DNA from: Apostichopus californicus | Taxonomy: Eukaryota; Echinodermata; Holothuroidea; Aspidochirotida; Stichopodidae | Reading direction: 5' to 3' | Length of the DNA: 22,043 nucleotides | Assembly (NCBI GenBank): GCA_020650975.1 | Contig: JAIPMN010007293.1 | Span: 1-22,043 of the forward strand | In this document: positions 1 through 9,597 of the stretch, in pieces | How positions within the stretch are numbered: position 1 is the first letter of the stretch | Layout of the letters: each line of letters begins with the position of its first letter | Program-made: the position numbers and the translations under genes | The notes under the pieces: generated by a model | What the model was told of the DNA's origin: nothing | Database searches by the model: none | The model's input: only the letters and a program-made list of their open reading frames with translations

Positions 1-398
1 CCCCCCCCCCCCCCAATCGTTCCCGATTCTTGCCGGAATCGGCAACGACTCTTGCCTGAATATTTTCACACATAATGAAAACGTCGCCAGATTGCCAGCC
101 TTCTTCATATTCCAAACTTTCATGGGACTCAAAACTCGTCTAAAGGTGTTCAAAAGTTCGGGCTACGTCGGGGCACTTACTTTCAGACTAACCTTTTCTT
201 CAAACTGCATTGTTTAAAGGCCCTGCCAGACTACCCATGTTAAAATACTTAGCTAGTCTCCTTCGTAGGTACAAAAATTCTTCTCCATTAACATTTATGA
301 CAGCAGCCACACAGAGGCGAGTCATTAGTAATAAGAAGAAGGGGGGGGGGGGATCGGAAATTCTCATTCCCGAATGTGGATCACACTAACAAACATGC
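1..398. other. Non-coding stretch, nothing assigned
   Basis: The window opens with a run of 14 C and has a second homopolymer of 12 G at 341-352. No open frame of useful length with splice signals is convincing on either strand. On the minus strand there is a GTAAGT word near 170-180, but it has no supported exon beside it. I see no gene here. Confidence 0.4.
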
Positions 399-455
399 TG
401 TGGCTTACTAAGCGGGGGATATCCGCCCGGGTTCCAATCGGGGCGACATGCCACA
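399..455 (+). repeat. tRNA-like SINE head relic
   Basis: The segment opens with TGTGGC and closes with GCCACA, which pair like an acceptor stem. It carries a B-box-like GGGTTCCAATC at about 430-440. It is about 57 nt long, so 15 or more bases of a normal tRNA (mostly D arm and anticodon arm) are missing, and no clean cloverleaf forms. An AT-rich tail follows to about 525. I infer a decayed tRNA-derived SINE or tRNA pseudogene, not a working tRNA. Confidence 0.4.
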
Positions 456-1400
456 ACCCAAAACAAACTATATAAGAGAGATAAATAAGAGAATAAAAAT
501 GAGAATTCCTAAACTAATAATCAGTTCAAAGCTTTGCCAAATATAGAACCATTTTGCAGACATTTTAACCTTAAGCAAACATTTCTCAAAGGGGAGGGGG
601 ATGGGCTTGACTGGGTGTCGTGATCGGTTCTAATTGTCAAAAGGCCTTTCGGGTTGGAAAAAATAAACGTCGAGTATATACATATGGGGGAGGGGGGTGT
701 TTCAATATGAATAGATCTTTTTTCCTGTTACTTAATTCTTTAGTTCTTAAATAGTTTGGGTTCCCAGCTCTTCCCAGCAATAATTTTGAAGGTGCCAATT
801 CTAGTTTCAGCGATACCAAAGCACTATTCGGCACCTTTCGTATGCATGTACGGGTATAGTTACATCAGCATGCGAGGTTGGAGAAAACTATCCCCAAAGC
901 TTGCCGCATTTAGATACTGAAGTTGCTGACGCGAGTTACACTTTAAATAATATGTAGTGCTTGTTTACACCAAGTGTCCTCATCCAGTTACTGCAAAATT
1001 TCTATTTTTGTACTTTAACTTGTTTTAGTGAGTTTTTCATTTCACGGAAATCATTAAAACGATTCAGGAAGCATTAAAAAGTTTCTTAACACTTAGCGTG
1101 CTAATAAAGGTGTTCTGCAATATTTGATTCACTACCAATTTCGGCGAATCTATTGTGTGCTTTCGGACACAGTTGAGAATTATATTTTGAGTTTGCAGCA
1201 CAGAAATTAATACAATTTCTGTGGTTTGTAGCAGCAAATTATGCTTTTAATCTCACCATTGTCCATCATCAAATTGGCTATTTACCTGTGCGAACTCATC
1301 GATTCTTGCTTGCCACCAAGTTCTGTTACATATTTTTTTCTTAGAAATTTCCCCAAACTTCTGAAAAGGAGGTACTTTTTACTGAAGCGCACCCTCTATT
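456..1400. other. AT-rich non-coding stretch
   Basis: No supported gene. A G-rich segment at 591-615 has four runs of three or more G with short spacers and could form a quadruplex on the + strand. The ORFs here (637-834 minus, 1241-1426 plus) have low-complexity or biased translations and no splice context, so I treat them as chance. Confidence 0.4.
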
Positions 1401-1402
1401 CT

Positions 1403-1450
1403 ACGCATGCGCAAATATGGACGTGATCCCGCAGACTACTTTCTCGCGAG
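1403..1450 (+). promoter_or_regulatory. Promoter-like block with NRF1-like and TCTCGCGAG sites
   Basis: Positions 1403-1413 read ACGCATGCGCA, close to the palindromic NRF1 consensus (GCGCATGCGC). Positions 1442-1450 read TCTCGCGAG, matching nearly all of the TCTCGCGAGA core-promoter element known from metazoan TATA-less promoters. Both lie within 50 bp in a locally CpG-rich patch in otherwise CpG-poor DNA. A strong splice donor sits about 240 bp downstream on the + strand, which fits a promoter plus a short first exon. The sites are seen; their use is inferred. Confidence 0.45.
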
Positions 1451-1459
1451 CAACTTTTG

Positions 1460-1687
1460 CGCTATACAAGCCCACACCCAATTGCCATGTGTATATGTAT
1501 ATGTAAATGCTACGCTTTCATTCATAATACACGGTGTGTAACACAAAAATATATTTGTGTGGTGTGTATGGGCAGTACATATATCATATACAAAGCTAAG
1601 CGGGACTACTCTATTAGAAAAGCCTCACCTCTCAACCGTTAGCAACCAAAGGACATCTTTTATCCTTCATTTTTGAAACACAGAGAG
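1460..1687 (+). other. Candidate non-coding first exon, + strand
   Basis: The sequence CAGAGAG|GTAAGC at 1681-1693 is a near-ideal metazoan 5' splice site. It lies about 240 bp after the promoter-like block at 1403-1450. No long ATG-initiated frame crosses the donor, so a 5' untranslated exon is the simplest reading. The start is a guess, because no TATA box or clear initiator marks it. The next well-supported + strand exon in the window is at 13681 and carries an ATG, so the two could belong to one gene with a roughly 12-kb intron. That link is inference only. Confidence 0.35.
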
Positions 1688-3121
1688 GTAAGCATTCTGT
1701 AATTCGTTGGCTAATATAACGTCGTAATAAGAGTAGAACAAGACAAGTGAGGTGGACAAGTTTTTAAAATGAAATTTTCCGTGGACATATTTTAAGTTAT
1801 GAGGGTGCCACTCCCTGATGGTACCGTTGATCAACAGCCTTCTGTACTATAGTTCTGTACTTATACAGTAAGCACTAATACAAATACGTACAGGACTACT
1901 GTAGGTTAAGTTAACTTAAAAACACCATATTATTACTATTAGTCAGTCTTAAGCTATATTCTTGGAGCTATATCGAATGGCGTATAATATTTCTATAGTC
2001 ACCTGCCTCAATCCAAAGTGGTCTGTTGAAAATGTCATAGGCCTAGGTCTAATTTTAAAAACCTTTTTTCATACTGGTCAGATATTTGTTTGACAGTATC
2101 AATTTTCTGCATGACATAAGCCTATGGACTGGCCATTAATATTCGGCAGGTACCTAGGTTGTGGTCTGTGACTCATTCCCAGGGCAGTGAATTAATTTAT
2201 GTTTGATGGTAGATTTGTGTCCTGATTTAGTAAGTGCATGGTTCAATATTAACTTAGTAGGCCTGTCATATTAAAAATCATATATGGAAATGTGTTGCTA
2301 GAGGGATTGTTTCATGTGGAATGCATGTTAATGAAGACAAAGATCTTGACCTCAATGGTGGTCTGTAACTGTATAAGATAAGGCCTTAAAAACTTAGCAT
2401 TTGGAAAGACAGTGATTGTTCATTTGAAGTTCTAGGCCTAGCTGACTATCCTTATCAATGTTTAACTGAAAAAACTTAAAAAATATAATGAAGGACTTCA
2501 AACTTGTGGCAGCAGTATGTTGCAATGCTCGCTCTAGTCTTGGTAAAGTTCTGTTTAGGCCCCAGTACTTTGTCATTACCAAAGATCCTTAAGGAAGTTG
2601 CACTTAATTAGCTTGCTTAGCATTTATTCATTAGTTTCATTTCATCTAATGCAGAAAGAGGCCCAAAATTTGATCTTTGCATAATATGCGAACACATGTC
2701 TACTCAGGCACAGATACCCAGGATCGCGTGTGAGGTGTGGGAGTGGACCCTTTTCAACTCCGCACAAATAATTTAAAGTTACGTAATAGCAGAACCTTGC
2801 ATGCAGACCCTAATTATTATAGGCCTATTTTATAGTCTAAATATGCCTCAGAATACACCTTTTGACGTCCTTACATGATGGGAGACGGCTTCCACAACCA
2901 CAGGAGCCACACCTCATCTTTTTAATCTTTTTACTAGAAACTCATGTAATTATTTAACAGGCTAACAGGCACATTGGGTAGGAACTATAATAGAAGTGTT
3001 TCTATTGTCTACGCCATTGAGTTTGGATGACACCTGTATATATTCTGTTCGTATCAAAGCCGCCAAAATATTAGAACCAGTAAAAAAGTCCAGTGCAACA
3101 TAAAGTGTATTATGGAGCCAG
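1688..3121. other. Intron-like or intergenic stretch
   Basis: AT-rich DNA with no supported exon. Several TAGGCCTA-type words occur (near 2038, 2262, 2433 and 2820), along with a 14-bp palindrome TTAAGTTAACTTAA near 1907. The minus-strand ORF at 2394-2582 shows no splice or start context and is probably chance. Confidence 0.4.
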
Positions 3122-3138
3122 CCCTTACCAGACACAAA

Positions 3139-3485
3139 TGCATTCATTTTGCCTTCAATTGCATTCAGCATTGCATTCAGTTTGCATTCAAGACTACAAA
3201 TCTGAATGCATTCATTTTGCATTCGCTTTGCATTCATTTTGCCCTCAATAGAGCCGAAATATTTAAATGAGCTTAGCCTTCGAATGCAAAAATAAATGCA
3301 AATATATTTAAATGAGCTGTAGCCGTCACATGAAAAAAATTTCCTCACTCTGAATGCAAATATTGCATTCACCACGAATGCAAAGACTATTCAATAATAC
3401 ATGAATGCAAAGTTTGCATTCACTCTGAATGCAAAGAATGCATCCAAAGCATTATGAATGCAATGATTGCATTCATAATGAATGC
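3139..3485. repeat. Cluster of about 19 GCATTC/GAATGC words
   Basis: By eye, GCATTC begins at 3139, 3161, 3173, 3184, 3207, 3219, 3230, 3365, 3416 and 3469; GAATGC begins at 3203, 3282, 3352, 3376, 3403, 3427, 3436, 3456 and 3480. The first third is nearly all one orientation and the rest nearly all the other, with several head-to-head pairs forming small hairpins. A duplicated segment with the core ATTTAAATGAGCT occurs at about 3259-3273 and 3305-3319. The 137-codon minus-strand ORF over this area (2962-3375) is a translation of the repeat (runs of LNAI, KMNA) and not a gene. Confidence 0.75.
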
Positions 3486-3809
3486 AAAGATGACATTCAC
3501 TATGAATGGAAAAAAAAATATCTCAAATTGTTCAACCACTTTGGTGCTCAAGTTTTCAGCTTGAAACAGCTATCTTGACCAATAAATTTACATTTATAGC
3601 TACACATACATGGCAACCAAATGAATGGTTTTCTACACTATAATTTAATAGATGAAGGAGTAACATGCATACACACAATTAGTTGCATCGGTCCCACCAG
3701 GAACTGGTTCAAGGTCATTCTAGGAGTCGATCAAGAATTGAAATGGTTCTGTGGCATGTTTGGTTAATATTGAAGATTGAAACCCCTGTTAAAACCTTTG
3801 TCAAGTACA

Positions 3810-3859
3810 CTCCCTTTTCATAATGGAGTGTTAGCTCCCTTTTCATAGTGGAGTGTTAG
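3810..3859 (+). repeat. 25-bp tandem duplication at the SINE 5' edge
   Basis: Two adjacent 25-bp units (3810-3834 and 3835-3859) differ at one base (CATAATGG versus CATAGTGG). Each ends in GGAGTGTTAG, the start of the tRNA-like head that follows. The duplication therefore spans the SINE boundary and arose after or during insertion, for example by slippage. Confidence 0.8.
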
Positions 3860-4093
3860 CTCAGTGGTTAACGCCGATGCCTTTCAATCATAAGGTCCCC
3901 GGTTCGAGTCACTCCCAGATTAATGTATGTCGTCCAGTTACAGAGTTGTTGACAATTGACAAATCATAATCATGGAAGTTAAATATGAATGTAAGAGACT
4001 GATTTTGGTCAGCTTGCGGCTTTGATAAGCCAATGAGGCTTCTTCGCGAGTTCCTGCTTGCAGGAGGATCTAAAATACATACAAAATATAAAC
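3850..4093 (+). mobile_element. tRNA-derived SINE
   Basis: The head (3850-3916) has an A-box-like TTAGCTCAGTGGTTAA and a B-box-like GGTTCGAGTC. GGAGTG at 3850-3855 pairs with CACTCC at 3910-3915 as an acceptor stem. The T stem is incomplete and the anticodon loop is irregular, so it is tRNA-derived rather than a tRNA gene. A non-tRNA body follows, including a GC-richer patch at about 4010-4070 with the hairpin-forming CCTGCTTGCAGG, and an A-rich tail ending near 4093. No clear target duplication was found. The family name is not recognised. It lies inside the larger GCATTC-rich element, so it inserted there later. Confidence 0.65.
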
Positions 4094-4551
4094 AACAACT
4101 TGCTCCCAATGTGAAGTTTATGCCTTGGTAATATAGATTCACTTCTTCTTTCCTCCTTAAACATAACCAGGTTTTTATTTTCAGGTCGCTGCAGTATGAA
4201 TATTAAAGTATTTTACAACTTAATAAATTGGAAAAAAGGCTTCTGGACATCTAAGATTTAATTTCAACTCTTAAAACTCTGATTTTTATTAATGCAACAG
4301 TAATGCAAAGCACAGAAATGGAACAGTAAACATTGAGGTACAAACTGCATGTGCATACAAGTTGAAGTACTGACATAACAAACCTGATCCTAGTAAACTT
4401 TGACGGTAGAAGTATGTTTTAGTCACCAATTGCTGACACACGAGCCCATTCATGTTCTAAAAGGTGACGCCTAAGCGATTGCTAAACTGTGAAAAATTCA
4501 CCGTAAACTCTTTCGACTGACACCTAAGTTTCCAAAGAATAGCTGTTTATT

Positions 4552-4831
4552 ACTTGTGTACATACTGTAATATGGACACATAAAATGAACTGTCATATGA
4601 GCAACAGTGCATGGTTTTGGTGTTTCACCTTGTGATTAATTGCACACTAGAGAGGAATTGTTCAGTGTCTTCATAAACTGGCAATAGCAATGGAAATCTC
4701 ACATTTCAATAAATAGTTTGTTATGAATTGTCTGATTATGCATTCATTTATAATAGTTTTAAACCAATTATAAATGAATGCAAATGACAGATCGTTTTTA
4801 TGTGTCCATACTACAGTATGTACACACAAGT
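4552..4831. mobile_element. Small inverted-repeat element (MITE-like)
   Basis: The left arm 4552-4597 (ACTTGTGTACATACTGTA...) and right arm 4784-4831 are inverted copies over about 45 bp with a few mismatches and a 2-bp indel. Shared blocks include TACATACTGTA, TATGGACACATAAAA and CTGTCAT. The 280-bp unit has no coding capacity, and no target duplication is obvious. Read as a MITE or a remnant internal inverted repeat nested in 3122-5390. Confidence 0.55.
4739..4782. repeat. 44-bp near-perfect palindrome
   Basis: The left half starts TGCATTCATTTATAAT and the right half ends with its exact complement. The central bases pair with few mismatches and almost no loop. The outer bases contain the TGCATTC word abundant in the surrounding element. 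On single-stranded DNA or RNA it would fold into a hairpin of about 20 bp. Confidence 0.8.
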
Positions 4832-5390
4832 CTCTTCTGTACTGGTAGGTACAGTAGCAAACAATCACACTCTCCCATTGGTCAACTTCTTCCATTGGGG
4901 GGGACTTAGAAAACTTCTATGCAGCAGTCCTGATGTACTCTGTTAGAGAGGTAATAAAAATAGTGCACAAGAAAGTTAGAATGCTGTAAAACTCCTTTGA
5001 ATAATTTTTTTTCTATTCAGATATCCATTAAGATGTTTTGATGTTTCTTGGTTGTTTAGATCCATAAAGTCCATGTTGCACCTGAAAAAACTCATTTTAA
5101 ACCACTGTTCCAAAGTTACCTTAAAAAAAATTAGAATCAACCATCTCAGAAGGAATTGTACCTCTACCTTTTCTGTATGTGTGATTTTTCAAGTCTCTTT
5201 GAATGCAATTTTATGCCTTCTGAAGTAAAGATGAGCCGGTCTGAACGCAATAAAACCTTCAAGATGCTATGTTGCAAGTCTTCTAAATGCAATTATGCCT
5301 TCAAGATGCATTCAAGATTTTGACTTCAGATTTCTGAATGCATAAAAAAATGCCTTCGGATGCAAAAATTGCATTCGTGTCTGGTAAGGG

Positions 5391-8103
5391 AGGTTTTTTT
5401 TTTTATGTCCACCCACTGTACAGGTATATATATAGGCAAAGTAGTTTTGAAATATTTATTGCCAACCTGGTATTCACACCAGCATTCTAGCTTTGAAATG
5501 TTCAGTAATTCTATTGTGTATCGTAGTGTTAAGGAACTTTTTACATTTTTAGAGATTCGAGACAACTTTCACACCAACGGTAGGTAGCCTGGAGGCTCAA
5601 AACAAATTCTGTTTTATATCAATGTATATTGCACAGTAGTCTAGTCTTGTGTATGTACTAGCATGGAGCTATATAGCTCCATGGTACTAGTAACTTGGAA
5701 TAATCTTGAATTATAGCATGTCAGTGAGCACCTGCTTCTAGGTACTTGAACCATTTGTAAAAAATTGGTACAGATCGTTTGGAGACTGCACGGAAGATAT
5801 ATAGTTATAAGTTATAAATTTTAAAGACCAATATTCTTCTCGTTTCATCTAATTTTAAGTGGAAGCAAGTAATGATATTAACCGTTTTATTAGGTAGTTA
5901 TGTGTCACCTTGCTATAAATTATTCTGTTTTTAATGTTTGAAGCTATTTAAGATGTTAATTAATGTCATTTGAGTATTTCATTTTCATTCATTCCTCTAT
6001 GCTCTAATTTCTTTCTATCTTGTGTAACATTTTTTTCTCAAAGTCGACCACCAATTTCCTGTTTTAGAGAATGATAAAAGGTACTGCTTGATAGGTAACA
6101 TACTCATGTGTTATGTGAACATAGTTGGAATTTATATTATGGCAGTTACTATTTAATTGCAATGATTTTCAAACTCCTATGACATTGATTAGTTTTTGTT
6201 TGGGATTTTGCATTCTGAATCAAATTTACCATTTTACAGTCACCTTTGATCTAGTTGTAAGCATTATTATATATGATGTATTCTTGATGGCTTCAAAAAA
6301 CATACATTCAATCCTAGTTAAAATCTTTATTATTCCCCCCCCCCCACTACCCCTGCCCTCAGATTGGTGTCTATCCCTTAGTGCTCATGAATGATCATAT
6401 ATATGTCATTGAATTGACTACACGCAGACAGTGAAGCGATCCAGTTTCGATAGGAGAGCGCCCTGCTGGCATTGAGAAGATTTCATTTCATTTGTCTTTT
6501 ATCTCCATTCTCCCTGGGCAAGCTCTGCAAGGGGTGAATCTCAAACTTGAAGCTATGCTTATTAACTAGTTTGATGGTGAGGGATCATCTCTTTATTTTC
6601 TTTTATTTTTTTTTTTGGCCATTGATATTGGCTGTATCCTGTGATTGAGCCAAAGTTGAGTTTTTGTAACTTAGCGACAAAGTTTATGCCGCATACAGTA
6701 TGCATTGTAACTGGACATAATGGTGTGAAAAAAAAAATGAAAAAAAATACAAGGCATTGCACAAAAAAAGTACCACAGCTATTTCATTCACCTGTAGTTT
6801 CCATGGAAACAAGTGTTAATTCAAAAGAAAATGAGTTTCCATTGTCATAAATTCCATTGGATTGTCAAAACTCGTTGCAGCTTATGTGGGTTTCTTTTAT
6901 GACCACACCTCTCGAAATATGAGAATACCAATCTGGTGACTATAAACTAATGATGTCACACCTACAGCAGGCAAATATGGTGTTTATAAAACTCTAACTA
7001 TAAAACTCTATAGCGGGAATATTTGCTTTAGTTTACATCCACCCTGGAAAGTAAAGCATTTATGGCATTCATAAGTAAATAGCAAAAGGTGAAATTCCTT
7101 TTATTCCTTGCAGGCAATATTTAAACAGCTCAAGATATTACCGTGTTTAGTTTGTTTAAAACTTCTTATACATTAGTTTTGAAATAGATCACAACTTTAT
7201 AAGTTCCACATCTTTTTCTTATGTTAGTTATATTTGAAACAGGAACAGAATTCATTCCACTGTTTTAGTAAGTGGCTATAAAAAAGAAGAAAATAACCGA
7301 AAAATAGAAACTAACCTGACATATATATAACAGGTGGAGATAATAAGTTTCGGGGGGGGGGGGATGAGGGGATGAGAGGGGCCACTGTTGGAATCTCCTG
7401 CAAGTACATCTGCCATGGTCCACCCACATAGACTTACTGTAATCTTGTGGTTGATAAACAATTCTCGAACTGTGTGAATCGGATTCATATGCAACCTACT
7501 GTAGGTATAAATGTGTATTGCAGTGCATGTGATATATATACAGATATAGGCCTAGAATTACAAAATTCTAGCAGCTTGCTAGAAAATGCTTGCACTTAAA
7601 CAAATATATATATATATATCTACTTGCTAACATTACGTCAAGTTCCCAATTCCCAAATATCCATGGATATTGTATTGATTTTTATGTTAATTTTTAATGT
7701 CTGAGGTTACAGACAAAAAACAAACAAATTCTAAGTACTGTTAAATGACGAAATCTACTTGAATAAATTTGGCCAGTAAATACAGTAGCTGTGAATTTGG
7801 AGGCCTGACATATAAGCAGTGACATTTAGTGTATGATGTGACATGGGAAATCAGACTGAAAATTTAGTCAATAGGTAGGAGGATTTTACTGTCTGGGAAT
7901 ATGGTCAGAGAGGAATTGGGGAGGGGGGGGGGGTATTGTCACATAACAAAAAGGCCTAGATGTCAGTAATATTTGAAGCAATAATTGGATGTACCACTTT
8001 GTTATTTCTCTTAACAAAGACTAAATCAATTTCTTTCACTATTTGAAATTGCTAACATAATGGCCTGTAGTAACTAGGTTTGGGATCAGTGTTTTAGCAG
8101 GCC
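5391..8103. other. Long AT-rich non-coding stretch
   Basis: No supported exon. Notable short items are a hairpin bracketed by direct repeats (5655-5690), C11 at 6335-6345, G12 at 7352-7363 within a G-run cluster to about 7380, G11 at 7923-7933 and a TA tract at 7604-7619. The ORFs here (6125-6394, 6562-6762, 6641-6850, 7276-7494) read through homopolymers and AT-rich DNA without splice signals. Probably intron or intergenic. Confidence 0.4.
5655..5690. repeat. 22-bp perfect palindrome flanked by 7-bp direct repeats
   Basis: CATGGAGCTAT and its exact complement form a perfect 22-bp palindrome at 5662-5683. It is flanked directly by GTACTAG at 5655-5661 and again at 5684-5690. The layout is that of an insertion with a target duplication, but the insert is only 22 bp. 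Confidence 0.85.
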
Positions 8104-8254
8104 CAGTGCTTTTCTAGGGGATGGGGCAGACATGTCCTTCTTCTCACAAAAGGAAATATTTTCAATTTTTTTTCCTTGAGAGGGGCAAGGGCCAAGGGGG
8201 GTGAAAAATAGTTGGAGGACATTGGCCCCGGGTCCCCCTTTGGCTACGCCACTG
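8104..8254 (-). mobile_element. Truncated DNA-transposon fragment with CAGTGGCGTAGCCA end
   Basis: On the minus strand the fragment begins CAGTGGCGTAGCCAAAGGGG (from 8254 downwards), a terminus of the CAGTGGCG type seen in many animal hAT-like elements. The other side (8104) begins CAGTGC and does not match well, and the flanks share no 8-bp duplication, so it is truncated or strongly diverged. The minus-strand ORF over it (8086-8289) contains GVAKGGPGAN, a translation typical of such termini and not of a host gene. Confidence 0.5.
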
Positions 8255-8512
8255 CTTGTAGTACATATGCACATATAGTACAGTTGCACCCACTTTCTAT
8301 TTATGGCCCTATGAGGGCAGGTATGGTAATATACTGTATTTAGTCATGTTCAACTTTCCCTGTTAATGCACGTGTGCAATATATACAGTCTGAAATAGTG
8401 CAACTGGGCACATCACATACAAAATAGTGCAAGATCCCAATACATTACAATTTCTCCCATTGACTACTGCATGTAGGTAACTCTCTACAGGTTTAAAATC
8501 CATAGCTGGTGG

Positions 8513-8518
8513 TTTATT
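8513..8518 (-). terminator. Candidate poly(A) signal AATAAA for the minus-strand gene
   Basis: The plus strand reads TTTATT, giving AATAAA on the minus strand about 330 nt after the stop codon at 8845-8847. That distance suits a 3' UTR. The hexamer is common by chance in AT-rich DNA, so this depends on the exon call at 8845-8968. Confidence 0.25.
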
Positions 8519-8844
8519 GACATTCTCTAATCCGTTCAAATTTACATTACATTGAATCTTTACACTTGTACCTTTCCATTGATGTTTGGCACATTGAATT
8601 ATTTTCTTCTGGGACTCAGTAAAACTTGATCAAAACCTTGCACTTTTGGACAAGGAATTTGCTCTTTTTCCTAAAAATTCGCTCACTTGACTGCAGGTCA
8701 CCCTGTTACGTAATTGTGCGGAGTCGGTTGAGGAAAACTTTCGATCACTAACACTACGCTGATACGACACTCTGTCATACTGCTATTATCAAAATGAGGT
8801 TACCAAAAACACTACTGATAAATGAAATTTAAGTTTCTTTACGT

Positions 8845-8968
8845 TTACCAGTCATCAAACCAACGAAAAATTGTAGCAGGCTTTGGCTTAATTTTGTAAG
8901 GAGCACTTGCAAAGACTTTCTCGCTCCATGGGTTTCCATTGTGTGCAGGCGAAGATATGTTCAGAGCA
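8845..8968 (-). CDS. Candidate terminal coding exon of an unrecognised protein
   Basis: Reading the minus strand from 8968, an acceptor (GTGTTTGTGTTGAAG|T) leads into 40 codons and a TAA stop. Segments are ALNISSPAHNGNPWSEKV, FASAPYKIKPKP and ATIFRWFDDW-stop. Composition is unlike chance AT-rich translation: no Leu/Ile/Phe/Lys runs, a basic-proline stretch (YKIKPKP) and an aromatic-acidic C-terminus (FRWFDDW). The frame is closed by a stop overlapping the acceptor, as expected for an exon edge. The acceptor implies an incoming phase of 2. An upstream exon candidate at 9598-9714 ends in phase 1, so at least one further exon lies between them or one call is wrong. I do not recognise the family. 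The frame and stop are seen; the exon status is inferred. Confidence 0.45.
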
Positions 8969-9386
8969 CTTCAACACAAACACGTATTATAGGCAGTATT
9001 GTCTACTCAAGAGGCCCTCTATAGGTTATAAGTCTCCCTATTTTTAATATATATGCCTAAACTCATTAGCCACAATTGCCCTGTTATTCTAATGTGCATA
9101 CTCAATTGTTCATCTTCAGCCGTGAATTACCCCATAGGTGCAGGAAAACAGATCACGTTACAAAAGAGAACACTGCTACACAATAGGCACTGCCCTGTGT
9201 GACTTAGTTCTCTTTAGCAGAAGTTGAACCAATGACACGACACTACGCACAGAGCTAACTTAGTGATGCACACTAACATGTACGGACGATATGTATTGTA
9301 GGCATGAATATATTGTACTGAGACGGTAAAAGTTTTCGCATTTTTTAACTTTTGAAACTCCTATATGGGATATGGAATATATTTTT

Positions 9387-9404
9387 CTATCTATCTATCT
9401 ATCT
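9387..9404. repeat. CTAT microsatellite
   Basis: Four to five CTAT units, followed by a T tract. Simple sequence repeat with no other meaning visible. Confidence 0.85.
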
Positions 9405-9597
9405 TTTTTTAACGTGGTGTTCGCTTCGCTTGTGTATATGCTTTTGTGGAGTTGTAACTTTCTGAAAGCCTTGCATTATGGCAGCGAAACTGAGACATAC
9501 CCAAAACTTAATATTTTGTGGATTCGATTAATATTGCATCTACTGACTGGAAACTAACTGCAAACACGATTAATTGCAACAACAAAGGAAGAAGTAC

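Larger units (their letters stand above)
3122..5390. mobile_element. Inverted-repeat-bounded element rich in GCATTC words (unclassified DNA transposon?)
   Basis: The left end reads CCCTTACCAGACACAAATGC (3122-3141). The right end (5371-5390) is its inverted copy with one change: 19 of 20 bases pair. Inside each end lie many GCATTC/GAATGC words: about 19 copies at 3139-3485, and a looser set at 5200-5376 with recurring TTGAAGGCA and CTTGAATGC. Terminal inverted repeats plus dense subterminal short repeats are the layout of a cut-and-paste DNA transposon whose transposase binds subterminal motifs. No transposase frame is visible, so it would be non-autonomous. A clear target-site duplication is absent (at best AG on both sides), so the exact ends and superfamily are open. 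A SINE and a smaller inverted-repeat unit lie inside. Confidence 0.5.

Noticed and set aside
2962-3375. 137-codon minus-strand ORF, the longest in the window
   Set aside because: Its second half is the GCATTC repeat read as runs of KMNA, LNAI and similar. The first half has no splice or start support.
3139-3485. CRISPR array
   Set aside because: The repeated word is only 6-8 bp, spacing is irregular and orientation changes. The context is eukaryotic.
3850-3916. Functional tRNA gene
   Set aside because: A and B boxes are present, but the T stem is incomplete, the anticodon loop is irregular and a SINE body follows.
9163-9215. 9-bp inverted repeat AAAGAGAAC / GTTCTCTTT
   Set aside because: Short, with a 35-nt spacer and no flanking duplication. 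Expected by chance in 22 kb.
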